DNA of 64,000 bases from JBFWVR01 sp050246635 (GTDB taxonomy: Bacteria > Acidobacteriota > Vicinamibacteria > Vicinamibacterales > UBA2999), in the NCBI GenBank assembly GCA_050246635.1, contig JBFWVR010000001.1, positions 496,001 to 560,000 on the forward strand, given 5' to 3'. The notes below the pieces were generated by a model. It did not search any database and was not told where the DNA came from. It saw only the letters and a list, made by a program, of their open reading frames with translations. Positions 32,380-41,100 of this stretch are shown one piece after another; the first letter of the stretch is position 1, and each line of letters opens with the position of its first letter. The translations under genes and the position numbers were made by a program.

Positions 32380-33243
32380 ATGGCCCCGGTGAGCATTCGT
32401 CCCCCGTTCTCGCCGCCCGACGTCGGTGTCCTGCGCTCCAAGATCGAGCAGATCACGAACGTCACGACCGTGCCCCAGGTCGTGCAGCGCGTCGGCGCGC
32501 TGCTCGACAGCCAGCACACGTCCGCCGGCGAGGTCGCCGAGGAGATCGGCAAGGACCAGGTGCTGGCCGCGAAGGTCCTCAAGCTGGTGAACTCCGGCTT
32601 CTGTGGCTTCCGCAAGCCCATCACCACGATGACCCATGCGATGGTGCTCCTGGGCTTCGACGTCGTCCGGTCGCTGGTGTTGAGCGCGTCGGTGTTCGAC
32701 CTGTTCTCCGCGAAGGCCAGCGCCCTCGGGGGCCTGTGGCAGCACTCCCTGGGCACGGCGCGGGCCTCGACCCTCATTGCCGAGCGGCTCGGCGCGCCGA
32801 AGCCCGAGGAGTATGCCGTCGCGGGCCTGCTGCACGACATCGGCAAGGTGCTGATCGCGGAGCAGTTCCCGAAGGAGTATGCGCAGATCCGCAGCGTGGT
32901 CGCCGAGCGCGACTGCCTGCAGTTCGAGGCCGAGAAAGAGGTGCTCGGCGTGACGCATGCGGACGTCGGCATGTGGCTGCTGCGCAAGTGGTCGCTGCCG
33001 TCGAAGCTGGTGGCGCCGGTCGGGCACCACAACAACTTCCACCCGAGCCGCGAGTTCGCCGACCGCAGCGCGGTCGTCCACCTGGCGGACATCCTCGCGC
33101 GCGCGAAGGGGATCGGCCACCCCGGGGACGACCGGGTCCCGCCGCTCGACCCGCAGGCCTGGCGCCTGCTGGACCTCGAGTGGAGCGACATCGACGCAAT
33201 CACCCGGGAGCTCGACGTCGAGCTCGAGGACGAGTGGCAATGA
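32380..33243 (+). CDS. HDOD-domain signalling protein
   Basis: A 287-residue cytoplasmic protein with a full HDOD domain (about residues 20-225): VPQVVQRVGALLDSQHTSAGEVAEEIGKDQVLAAKVLKLVNSGFCGF, then TMTHAMVLLGFDVVRSLVLS and GLLHDIGKVLIAEQFP. The HD pair of true phosphohydrolases is represented by HDIGK, but the family is usually non-catalytic and acts in regulation, often of motility or c-di-GMP responses. It overlaps the next gene by four bases (ATGA), so the operon products are likely made in a fixed ratio. Confidence 0.9.
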   Translation: MAPVSIRPPFSPPDVGVLRSKIEQITNVTTVPQVVQRVGALLDSQHTSAGEVAEEIGKDQVLAAKVLKLVNSGFCGFRKPITTMTHAMVLLGFDVVRSLVLSASVFDLFSAKASALGGLWQHSLGTARASTLIAERLGAPKPEEYAVAGLLHDIGKVLIAEQFPKEYAQIRSVVAERDCLQFEAEKEVLGVTHADVGMWLLRKWSLPSKLVAPVGHHNNFHPSREFADRSAVVHLADILARAKGIGHPGDDRVPPLDPQAWRLLDLEWSDIDAITRELDVELEDEWQ

Positions 33244-33962
33244 TGGACGACGCACTTCGTGAGCCCTCGACCGACGGCGTCACGCTCGAGGAAATCTACT
33301 CGCAGACCCGTGAGTACCTCGAGGCGGTGCTGAACAACCTGCCGGTCGGGGTCATCGTCCTGGACCCGTCGTTCCGCATCACGTTCTTCAACCACAGCCA
33401 GGCCGTGGTGTTCCAGCGGCTCGGCGTCGATCCGTCCCTGCTCGACCTGATCGGGACCGACGTCGCGCAGCGGTATCCGCTGCTGGCGCCGGGGGACTGG
33501 TCCGAGGCGCGGGTGCAGGTGCTGCGTGGCAACGCGTTCGGGCGTTCCCGCGTGGGCTGGCCGGTGGGCCACCCGCAGAGCCACTTCCAGTTGAGCGTCG
33601 CGCCGATCCAGGACCCGCGGATCGGCGGCGCCATCTGCACCACCGAGGACATCACGCCGTTCGTGAAGATCGAGGACGAGCTCGTGCGCGAGGAGCGCAT
33701 GGCGCTCATCGGCCAGATGGCCATCGGCCTCAACCACGAGGTCAACAACCCGCTGCTCGTGATCCTCGGGCAGGCCGAGTCGTTGATGTCCGCGCCGGGC
33801 GCCGATCCGTCGGTGGTCGCCGGCCTGCGCGCCATCCACTCGGCGGGACGGCGCATCGAGCGCGTGACGCGGAAGCTCCGATTGATGGAGGAGATCCAGC
33901 TCACCGAGTACGTGAAGGACGGGCCGATGATGGTGGACCTGTCGGATCCGCAGAAAGGCTGA
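33240..33962 (+). CDS. PAS-HisKA protein lacking an ATPase domain
   Basis: A 240-residue protein with a PAS domain (about residues 20-140: YLEAVLNNLPVGVIVLDPSFRITFFNHS...QLSVAPIQD) and a histidine-kinase dimerisation/phosphoacceptor domain with the H-box GLNHEVNNPLLVILGQAESL (His166). It ends only about 75 residues later, so the HATPase_c domain needed for autophosphorylation is absent. The stop is followed by unrelated DNA, so this is not an obvious frameshift. It could be phosphorylated by another kinase or act as a dimerisation partner of the HDOD protein. Two in-frame ATGs (33240, 33243). Confidence 0.82.
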   Translation: MMDDALREPSTDGVTLEEIYSQTREYLEAVLNNLPVGVIVLDPSFRITFFNHSQAVVFQRLGVDPSLLDLIGTDVAQRYPLLAPGDWSEARVQVLRGNAFGRSRVGWPVGHPQSHFQLSVAPIQDPRIGGAICTTEDITPFVKIEDELVREERMALIGQMAIGLNHEVNNPLLVILGQAESLMSAPGADPSVVAGLRAIHSAGRRIERVTRKLRLMEEIQLTEYVKDGPMMVDLSDPQKG

Positions 33963-34011
33963 CCGCGCGTTCTGCTACACTGCTGGCGGCCTTTTCGAGA
34001 GACTGTCCAGC

Positions 34012-34554
34012 GTGCCCAACACCCGTACGACCACGAAGCGCCCGTCCACCACCCGTTCATCCTCGACCCGCCCGGCTCCGGCTCGCCCGTCCGGTACGCG
34101 CGCTGCGCGGCCGGTCGCCGCGACGACGACGGCCCCTGCGCCGGCGTCACGCCCGGGCCCGCGCATCCGCCGCAAGCGCTCCAAGCTGCATGGCTGGGGC
34201 GTCTTCGCGCTCGAGCCGATCAACAAGAACAAGCGGATCATCGAGTACGCGGGCGAGCTGATCACGAACAAGCAGAGCGAGGCGCGAGAGGACCGCTACC
34301 TCAGTAAGGGGTGCATCTGGGTCTTCCGCGTCAACCGCTACTGGAGCCGTGACGCGGCCGTCGGCGGCAACGACGCGCGGTTCATCAATCACTCGTGCTC
34401 GCCGAACTGCTACGTCGAGGTCGTCGACAAGACGATCTGGGTCCGCGCCGCCCGGAACATCCAGGCCGGCGAGGAACTGACGTACGACTACAACACCGAG
34501 GGAGACAAGACCATCCCGTGCCGGTGCCGGCCCGGGTGCAAGACGCGCCTATGA
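34012..34554 (+). CDS. SET-domain methyltransferase
   Basis: A 180-residue protein with a Thr/Pro/Arg-rich, basic N-terminal tail of about 45 residues and a compact SET domain: RSKLHGWGVFALEPINKNKRIIEYAGELI, ARFINHSCSPNCYVEV (the NHSCxPN SAM/knot motif) and GEELTYDYN. The post-SET-like CRCRPGCKTRL ends the protein. Such bacterial SET proteins methylate lysines, including on histone-like or ribosomal proteins. GTG 34012 start. It overlaps the next gene by four bases, so it is coupled to the transpeptidase-SpoIID fusion; why is unclear. Confidence 0.9.
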   Translation: MPNTRTTTKRPSTTRSSSTRPAPARPSGTRAARPVAATTTAPAPASRPGPRIRRKRSKLHGWGVFALEPINKNKRIIEYAGELITNKQSEAREDRYLSKGCIWVFRVNRYWSRDAAVGGNDARFINHSCSPNCYVEVVDKTIWVRAARNIQAGEELTYDYNTEGDKTIPCRCRPGCKTRL

Positions 34555-36932
34555 GCCGGCGCCGCCGGGCGGTGGCAGCCCTCGGCTGGCTGTTCGTCCT
34601 CGCCGTGGGGACGTCGGCCGGGGCGCCCGCCGCGCCGCCGGCCGGCACGGCCTGGTTCGTCCGCTCCCTGGCCGACCCCACCGACCGCCGTGAGGCGGGA
34701 TCCGACGTGCTCGACACGCCGGTGCTGGCCGGGTCGGTGATGAAGGCCGTCACCCTGGCGGCCGCACTCGAGAGCCAGGTCGTCACCCCCGACACCCGCC
34801 ACGTCTGCCGGCGCGTCGTCACGATCGACGGCCAGCGGTTCGTCTGCTCGCACCCCGACCTGAAGCGCCCGCTGACGCCGGCCGAGGCGCTCGCGCATTC
34901 CTGCAACGACTTCTTCGTCTCCCTGGCGCCGCGCCTGCCCCGGGGGCTCCTGAACCAGGTGCGGCAGGCGGCAGGGCTCCCGCCGATTGCCGCGAACACG
35001 CCGCTCGCGCCGGCGCTCGTCGGGCTCGCCGGGCCGCGGGTCACGCCGCGTGCCCTGCTCGACGTCATCGCGCGGCTGGCGGGCGCCGATCGCGACCGTC
35101 CGGTGCGCCTCCAGGCCACGACGCGGCGAATCCTGCTCGACGGCCTGCGTGGCGCCGCCACGTACGGCACGGCCTCCGCGCTGTCGGTCGCCGGTGTCCC
35201 GGCGCTCGCGAAGACGGGCACCGCGCCGATGCCCGGTGGCGGGTTCATGGGACTGGCCGTGGCGCTGACCCCACCCGACGCCCCGACGCGTGGCGTGGTG
35301 GTCGTCGCGCCGGGCGCGGCCGGAGCCGATGCCGCCGCGTTGGCTGCCGAGCTCCTGAAGACCCCACCGCCTCCGGCCCCGCCGGCGGCCACCGCACGCC
35401 CTGTCGCGGTCACGCCTCCTCCCGCCGCCGGCGCCGCGCCGGGTGTCTCGGCCCTCGTCCGGGACGTCGCCGCGGATCCAGGGGCGGCGGCACTGAAACA
35501 GGCCAGCAGCGGCATCACGATCCGGCTCGGTGTCACGCAGGCGAACGGCCGCGTGCGCGTGCAGCGGCTGCCGCTCGAGGACTACGTGGCGCGCGTGATC
35601 GCCGGCGAGGGAGAGCCGAAGGCCCCCGATGCCGCGCAGCAGGCCCTCGCGGTGGTCATCCGGACTTTCGCGCTCGCCAACCAGCACCGCCACCGGAAAG
35701 AGGGCTTCGATCTCTGCGACACGACGCACTGCCAGGTCGCTCGCGCGTCGACGGCCACGACGCGGCGGGCTGCGCTCGCGACCGCGGGACGCCTGCTGCT
35801 CGATCCGGAGGGCCAGCCCGCCTTCGTCTTCTACTCCGCGTGGTGCGGGGGACACACCGAGATCGCGTCGCGGGTCTGGCCGGGGGCCGAGGACTACGGG
35901 CAGCGGGCCAGCATCGAAGACCGTTACTGCGCGACCGAGCCGGGGTGGAGCAGCGAGGTGCGTGTCCGCGACGTCGAACGCGCGTTGCGCGCCGCCGGCC
36001 TGCGCGGCGACCGGCTGCGGGACCTGCGTATCGCGGCACGCGACCCGTCGGGCCGCGTCCTGCGCGTGCGGGCCGAGGGCTTTTCACCCTCGGAGCTAGG
36101 CGGCCACGAGTTCCGTATGGCCGTGGGGCGGGTGGCCGGCTGGCAGGCGCTCAAGAGCACGGCGTTCGATCTCCAGCGCACGGGCGCAGGCTACCGGTTC
36201 CAGGGCGCGGGCTTCGGCCACGGCGTCGGCCTCTGCGTGATCGGGGCCGGCAACCGGGCCGAGGCCGGGCTTGGGGTCGACGACATCCTGCACGCGTACT
36301 TCCCGACGCTCGCGGTCGGGCCGCGAGGCCTGCGCGCGGTGGTGGCCGAGGTCGCGCAGGCGCCGGAGCCACCGCCGGTGGCCGCGGCAGCGGCGGCCCC
36401 CGCCGCGTCGTCCGCGGGCATCGCGCTCGCGCTGCCCGCGGCGGAGGAGCGTGACCGCGCGGTGGTGCTCGACCTGCTCGTGCGGGCGCGCGGCGACATC
36501 AGCACCCTGGCGGGTGTCACGCCTCCGGCGTCGGTGCGCGTCACCGTCCACCCGTCGGTCGACAGCTTCGGGCGGGAGACCGGCCAGCCGTGGTGGGTGG
36601 CGGGGGCGACGGTCGGCAACGAGATTGACCTCCTGCCGCTCGACGTCCTGCGGCGCCAGGGACAGCTCGAACGCACGGTGCGGCACGAGATGGCGCACGT
36701 CATCGTGGACGGCGTGCTCACGGGCCGGCCCGTCTGGGTGCGCGAGGGCGCGGCGTTCTACTTTGCCGACCCACGTGGCGGCGGCGACCTGCCGACGCGG
36801 GTCCAGTGCCCATCGGACGAGGAACTGCTGCGTCCGGTCTCCGCCGGCGCGCAGCGCGAGGCCTACGGCCGCGCCGAGGCCTGCTTCCGTCGCGAGATTG
36901 CCGCCGGCAAGCGCTGGAACGACATCAAGTAG
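34551..36932 (+). CDS. Transpeptidase-like / SpoIID / HExxH peptidase fusion protein
   Basis: A 793-residue exported protein (signal MSRRRRAVAALGWLFVLAVGTSAGA) with three modules. Module 1 (about 30-270) has the penicillin-binding set: SVMK (Ser62-Lys65), SCN (Ser117-Asn119) and KTG (Lys221). Module 2 (about 310-590) is a SpoIID/LytB domain (LPLEDYVARVIAGEGE, QALAVVIRTFALAN, SAWCGGHTE, GAGFGHGVGLC), which in spore formers cuts glycan strands bare of stem peptides. Module 3 (about 620-793) has HEMAH (His712-Glu713-His716), a gluzincin-like metallopeptidase core. Likely periplasmic cell-wall remodelling. Overlaps the SET gene by four bases. Confidence 0.87.
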   Translation: MSRRRRAVAALGWLFVLAVGTSAGAPAAPPAGTAWFVRSLADPTDRREAGSDVLDTPVLAGSVMKAVTLAAALESQVVTPDTRHVCRRVVTIDGQRFVCSHPDLKRPLTPAEALAHSCNDFFVSLAPRLPRGLLNQVRQAAGLPPIAANTPLAPALVGLAGPRVTPRALLDVIARLAGADRDRPVRLQATTRRILLDGLRGAATYGTASALSVAGVPALAKTGTAPMPGGGFMGLAVALTPPDAPTRGVVVVAPGAAGADAAALAAELLKTPPPPAPPAATARPVAVTPPPAAGAAPGVSALVRDVAADPGAAALKQASSGITIRLGVTQANGRVRVQRLPLEDYVARVIAGEGEPKAPDAAQQALAVVIRTFALANQHRHRKEGFDLCDTTHCQVARASTATTRRAALATAGRLLLDPEGQPAFVFYSAWCGGHTEIASRVWPGAEDYGQRASIEDRYCATEPGWSSEVRVRDVERALRAAGLRGDRLRDLRIAARDPSGRVLRVRAEGFSPSELGGHEFRMAVGRVAGWQALKSTAFDLQRTGAGYRFQGAGFGHGVGLCVIGAGNRAEAGLGVDDILHAYFPTLAVGPRGLRAVVAEVAQAPEPPPVAAAAAAPAASSAGIALALPAAEERDRAVVLDLLVRARGDISTLAGVTPPASVRVTVHPSVDSFGRETGQPWWVAGATVGNEIDLLPLDVLRRQGQLERTVRHEMAHVIVDGVLTGRPVWVREGAAFYFADPRGGGDLPTRVQCPSDEELLRPVSAGAQREAYGRAEACFRREIAAGKRWNDIK

Positions 36933-36994
36933 CTATCGTCGCCGTCGAGTCCGCACGCCTCGGAAGAAGTGATCAGGGGTTGGGGAGTTATCCG

Positions 36995-37350
36995 CGGATG
37001 CACGCGGATAAACGCGGATGCGTCCAGGTGACAGTCAGCCGAGCGGGGCCGGCGAGCGGCCCCGACAGGGGCCGGTACGGTGTCGGTCAAACCACCGGCG
37101 GCGACAGCCCGCCTTGCGTCAGTCCCCCGGGCTGTCACCGCCGGTGGTTTGACCGGCACCGTCGCGCCTGCGGCGCGCGCCGGCCTCAGCGGCACGCCAT
37201 CTGTGTTCATCTGTGTTCATCTGTGGATGACTCCCCGTGGACACCCGTCGACACGCGGACAGTGCCGGCACGCCGCCGTCGAGTCACAACGCCGCGAGCC
37301 GCCATGGGTCCATCCGCGTTCATCCGCGTGCATCCGCGGATAGACCCTCC
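36995..37350. repeat. Nested inverted ATCCGCG word arrays around a large hairpin
   Basis: This takes up most of the 446-base gap 36933-37378. Outer words: TATCCGCGGATGCACGCGG and GATAAACGCGGATG (36990-37022) face CATCCGCGTTCATCCGCGTG (37311-37345). A CATCTGTGTTCATCTGTGTTC run (37198-37228) lies between. The central hairpin is listed separately. Confidence 0.8.
37077..37162. repeat. 35-base-arm inverted repeat (large hairpin)
   Basis: Arms 37077-37111 and 37128-37162 pair at 33 of 35 positions (ACGGTGTCGGTCAAACCACC and onward against ...GGTTTGACCGGCACCGT) around a 16-base loop. One of the strongest stem-loops in the window; it may terminate the convergent transcripts or be a mobile-element-like structure. 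No protein encoded. Confidence 0.85.
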
Positions 37351-37378
37351 GGGCGCAGTCCCGCGCGCCGGTCGGCCG

Positions 37379-38107
37379 TCAGGCGCCCCGCGCGGGTGGC
37401 GGTCCGGCGGACGCCGCCCTGATCATCAGGGTGGCCCCGACGGTCATCACCACCGCGATGACGGCCAGCTTCAGTGCCGCCAGCACCGGTTCCATGGTCC
37501 CACCCGACGGCATGCCGGGTGGGCGCCACGACGCCGCCTGCCAGGGCAGCGCCACCAACAAGACGAACCAGAGTGTTGCCAGGCCGAGGACCCGCCAGTG
37601 CCAGACGCGGATGGCCCAGCGCAGGGCCCCGCCGGTTCGCTCCCGCGTGGTCAGCCACGACAGCAACGACAGGGTGAGCACGGGTCCGACGACCCAGGCT
37701 ATCCAGGTGAGCACCCAGCCGGCGCCATCGATCAGCCAGCCCACGTCGGACCAGCCGAGCGATGCGATGAACCAGGCGCTGATCTCGCCACTGTGGTCCG
37801 TGAGCCACTGGTGGCCGCGGGCGGTAAGCCACGCGAGGACGAGCGCCGGTGGCAGGGCCGCCAGGAACAGCGGCACTGCCGCGGCTGCGCGCCGCGCGGT
37901 CGTGGCGCTGAACGCGCGCTCGCGTGCCGCGATGACCGCGCCGCTCACGGCCACGGCCAGCACCACCAGCACCGCGAGCACGAGCAGCGCCGACAGCGCC
38001 AGCGTGAGCACGTTCGACTCGGGCGTGTTCAGGAACGCCCAATAGAAGGCGCCCGCGACCACCGCGCCGGCGCCCACCCAGACGATGCTTGCCATCGCGG
38101 CCTTCAC
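37379..38107 (-). CDS. Membrane protein at the end of the alpha-2-macroglobulin operon
   Basis: A 242-residue membrane protein with about five or six predicted helices (AGAVVAGAFYWAFLN, LALSALLVLAVLVVLAVAVSGAVIAA, AAAAVPLFLAALPPALVLAWL, GWVLTWIAWVVGPVLTLSLL, VLGLATLWFVLLVALPW, LAALKLAVIAVVMTVGATLMI). GTG 38107 overlaps the macroglobulin stop codon by four bases (GTGA); ATG 38095 is an alternative. Not recognised as a family. Coupled position suggests it helps anchor or process the alpha-2-macroglobulin. Confidence 0.7.
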   Translation of the reverse strand: MKAAMASIVWVGAGAVVAGAFYWAFLNTPESNVLTLALSALLVLAVLVVLAVAVSGAVIAARERAFSATTARRAAAAVPLFLAALPPALVLAWLTARGHQWLTDHSGEISAWFIASLGWSDVGWLIDGAGWVLTWIAWVVGPVLTLSLLSWLTTRERTGGALRWAIRVWHWRVLGLATLWFVLLVALPWQAASWRPPGMPSGGTMEPVLAALKLAVIAVVMTVGATLMIRAASAGPPPARGA

Positions 38108-41100
38108 TGTGCGCCTCCCGGCGTGATGCTCACGCGCAGCGTGCCCGGCTCGGACGAGGCCGTGACGCCGGGCACGTACATCGGCGCAATCTGCGCCGGC
38201 ACCGCCCGGAAGACGCCCTCGGCAATCACCCGTGCCAGGTAGACGAACTCGTAGCGTCCCTGCTCGAACCCTTCCTGGAAGAAGACGGTCTTCTCGTCCC
38301 GGTACTCGACGCGCGAGCCCCACCACCAGTCGGCCGGCCGCTCGAGTGGATAGGCCGTCGTGTCCTGGACGGCCTCGACACCAGCGGGGAGGGGGTCCTC
38401 CAGCACCAGGTAGCGCCAGTCGGGTGCCCCCGCGACCGTCAGCCGGACCGTGAGGATGTCGCCGGCCTGCACCGGCCCGTCGATCGCCTGCTCACGGTAG
38501 ACGATGCGGCCGTCGACCGTGACGGGCTGGAGCCTCGCGTACCGCCTCGTGACGGCAAGCTGCCGGGATCCGGAACGCGCCTCGGCGCCGGTCGGGTCGT
38601 AGTACTCGGCCGCCGCCGACCAGTAGACCGTGCCGCCGCCGGTTTCGACCACCCGCACGTCGTTGGCGCCCTCCCGCGCCGGCACGGACAGCACCACCGG
38701 CTCGGGCGCCGTGAGGTCGGCCGCGGTGAAACGGCGCTCCGCGACACGCTCACCGTTGACGAAGATCTCCGCGGCTGCCGGGCGTGCCGTATCGCCGCGC
38801 GCATCCATGTAGTCCAGCAAGCCGTACAGGGCCATCGCCGTCTGCTTGGTGGAGCCCCAGTAGCCCCCGCGGCGGTTCAGCAGCAGCCAGCGCACGGCGG
38901 GTTCGAGCAGGCGGTGCTGCGGATCGACCCTCGCGAGTGCCTGCACCGCGAACGACGTGGCCTCGACCGTGGTGTCGGCGAAGTCGAAGAGCAGCGGGTC
39001 GTTGTCCATCGGCCACCAGGCGAGCTGCCCTTCGGTGCGAGCCGCCTCGGCGAGCATGCCGGCCAGCGCCGCCGCGCGCTCGTCGCCGGACGGCAGCGCC
39101 AGCAGCAGCAAGGCCTGGCCCTGAGCCGACAGGCGGTCGCGCGCGGCCCAGAGCTCGTCGCGCGCCGCGTCGTGGCGGTAGCTGTGCGACTCGCCGTCCT
39201 GGTACCAGGTGATCTCCGGTTGATCCGAGGCGCGGCCGAGCACGTAGGCCATGTACGCCTTCAGGTCCGGCACGGCCCGTGGGTAGTCCGCGTACATCCG
39301 TGCCAGCGCGCGGGCGCCGCTGTCGATACGCCACTCCTCGACCCTGTAGCCGGCGTCGCGCGCCTCGAGCAGGCCGTAGATGGCGTAGGCGGTCATGAAC
39401 GGGTGGTTCTCGTCGGTCTTCCACCAGCCCCAGCCGCCGTTGTCGTGCTGGTAGTCGTAGAGGCGGGCCAGGCCCTGGCTGACCTGCCGGTCGAGGGCGC
39501 CGAGCCGTTCGGTCGGCGTGAGGTTCAGTCGCGTGAGCGTCCGTGTGACCAGCACGTTCGGCAGGAACGACGACAACGTCTGCTCGGTGCAGCCGTAGGG
39601 GAACGACGTGAGGTAGTCGAGCGCGCCAAGCATCGATCCTGCAAGCGACGGGGCGAGCTCCACGCGGATGCGGCGGCCCGAAGGGTTCGCCGTGGCCGGG
39701 ATCGCGAGCGTTGTCGTGGCCTCATTCGACTGCACCGAACCCGACGCGGCGGTTTCGCGATGGAGCCCGTATGGCAGCACGGGCACGGGCAACTCGACCG
39801 CATCCGTGTCCGTGGCCGTGCTGGCGGAGGCCGTGACGCTGGCGGTGCCGGGTGTGTCTGCCCGGAACGTCCAGTTGTCGCGGCGTTCCGCGCCGGCGGC
39901 GAGCGTGCCCAGCGTCGGAGCCGGGGCCGTGCCGACGGGGGACAGGCCATCCACGCTGAGCGAGACGGTGGCCTGCCGTTCGCCCTCCCGGTAGTTGTGG
40001 ACGAGCGTGGGCAGCACGACCTCGTCACCTTCGGTCAGGAAGCGTGGCGTCAGGACGCGGACGATCAGGTCCTTCGTCGTCGTCGTGCGCGCGACGCCGA
40101 TGCCCACGCGGGTGTCGGGCGTGACCGCCCGTGCCGTCAACCGCCAGGTGGTCAGGGCATCGGGGTAGCGCACCGACACGCGGGCGCGACCCTCGGCATC
40201 GGTGGTGAGGTCGCCGATCCAGTAGATGGCGTCGGGGAAGTCCTTGCGGACGGCCGGCTGCGCCTGCGGCTCGCCCTTGAAGTCCGCAAGCGTGAACGGG
40301 CGCCGCCGGCGCTGTGCGAGCTGGAGCTGCTCGCTGCCCGAGAACCCGGTGAAGTAGTACTCGCGCGAGAAGACGGTGCCCACGCGGCTGTATTCGCGGC
40401 GGTAGAAGAAGCGGACGGGATCCGGCGTGTCGTCGGCCTTCACGCCGAAGACCGCCTCATCGATCACGGCCAGGCTGACTTCCGCCTGCACCGGCTGGCC
40501 TTCGGCATCGGTCACCTGCAGCGAGAAGACGCCGGGCTCCTGCGGCCGCGAGACCTCCTGTTCCGCCGTGAGCGCCACCGTCAGGCGGTGGCTGTCGGCA
40601 GGCACCGACAGCCGCCGTTCGGCACGGAACAGCCGGCCATCGCGCATGTAGGTGAGGTTGACGTACACGTCGCCCGCGTCGCCCGGCTCGATCGGCACCT
40701 CGATGGCGTCCGACGCTGCGGGTCGCAGGAGCTGGTACCACGAGACGTGCTGGCCTTCCTTCGTGACGAGCACCGGGCCCGTCACCGATTCCCCACGCAC
40801 CATGAGCCGCGCGACGTCTCCCGGCGCGTAGCTCCGCTTGTCGGCCAGCAGTTCGAGATAACGATCCCCGTTGAAGGCGTCGGTCGACTCGGCGCCAGGA
40901 ACCCAGACCCACGCCTCGTCCGTGAGACGCCGGCCGTTCACACTGGTCGCGACCGTGATGCGATAGGTGCCGGCGTCGGCGCCGAGCGTCAGCCGTCCCT
41001 CGGCGAGGCCGTCTTCACCCGTGGCCGCCGTCGTCTCGCCCGTGCGGGTGGCGACCGGATCGGAATAGTAGCCGTCCGGGTAGGTGATGCGGTCGAGCGT

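Noticed and set aside
36933..37378. Integron attC or phage att site
   Set aside because: There is a large hairpin but no integrase gene, no attC core sites and no duplicated tRNA end nearby.
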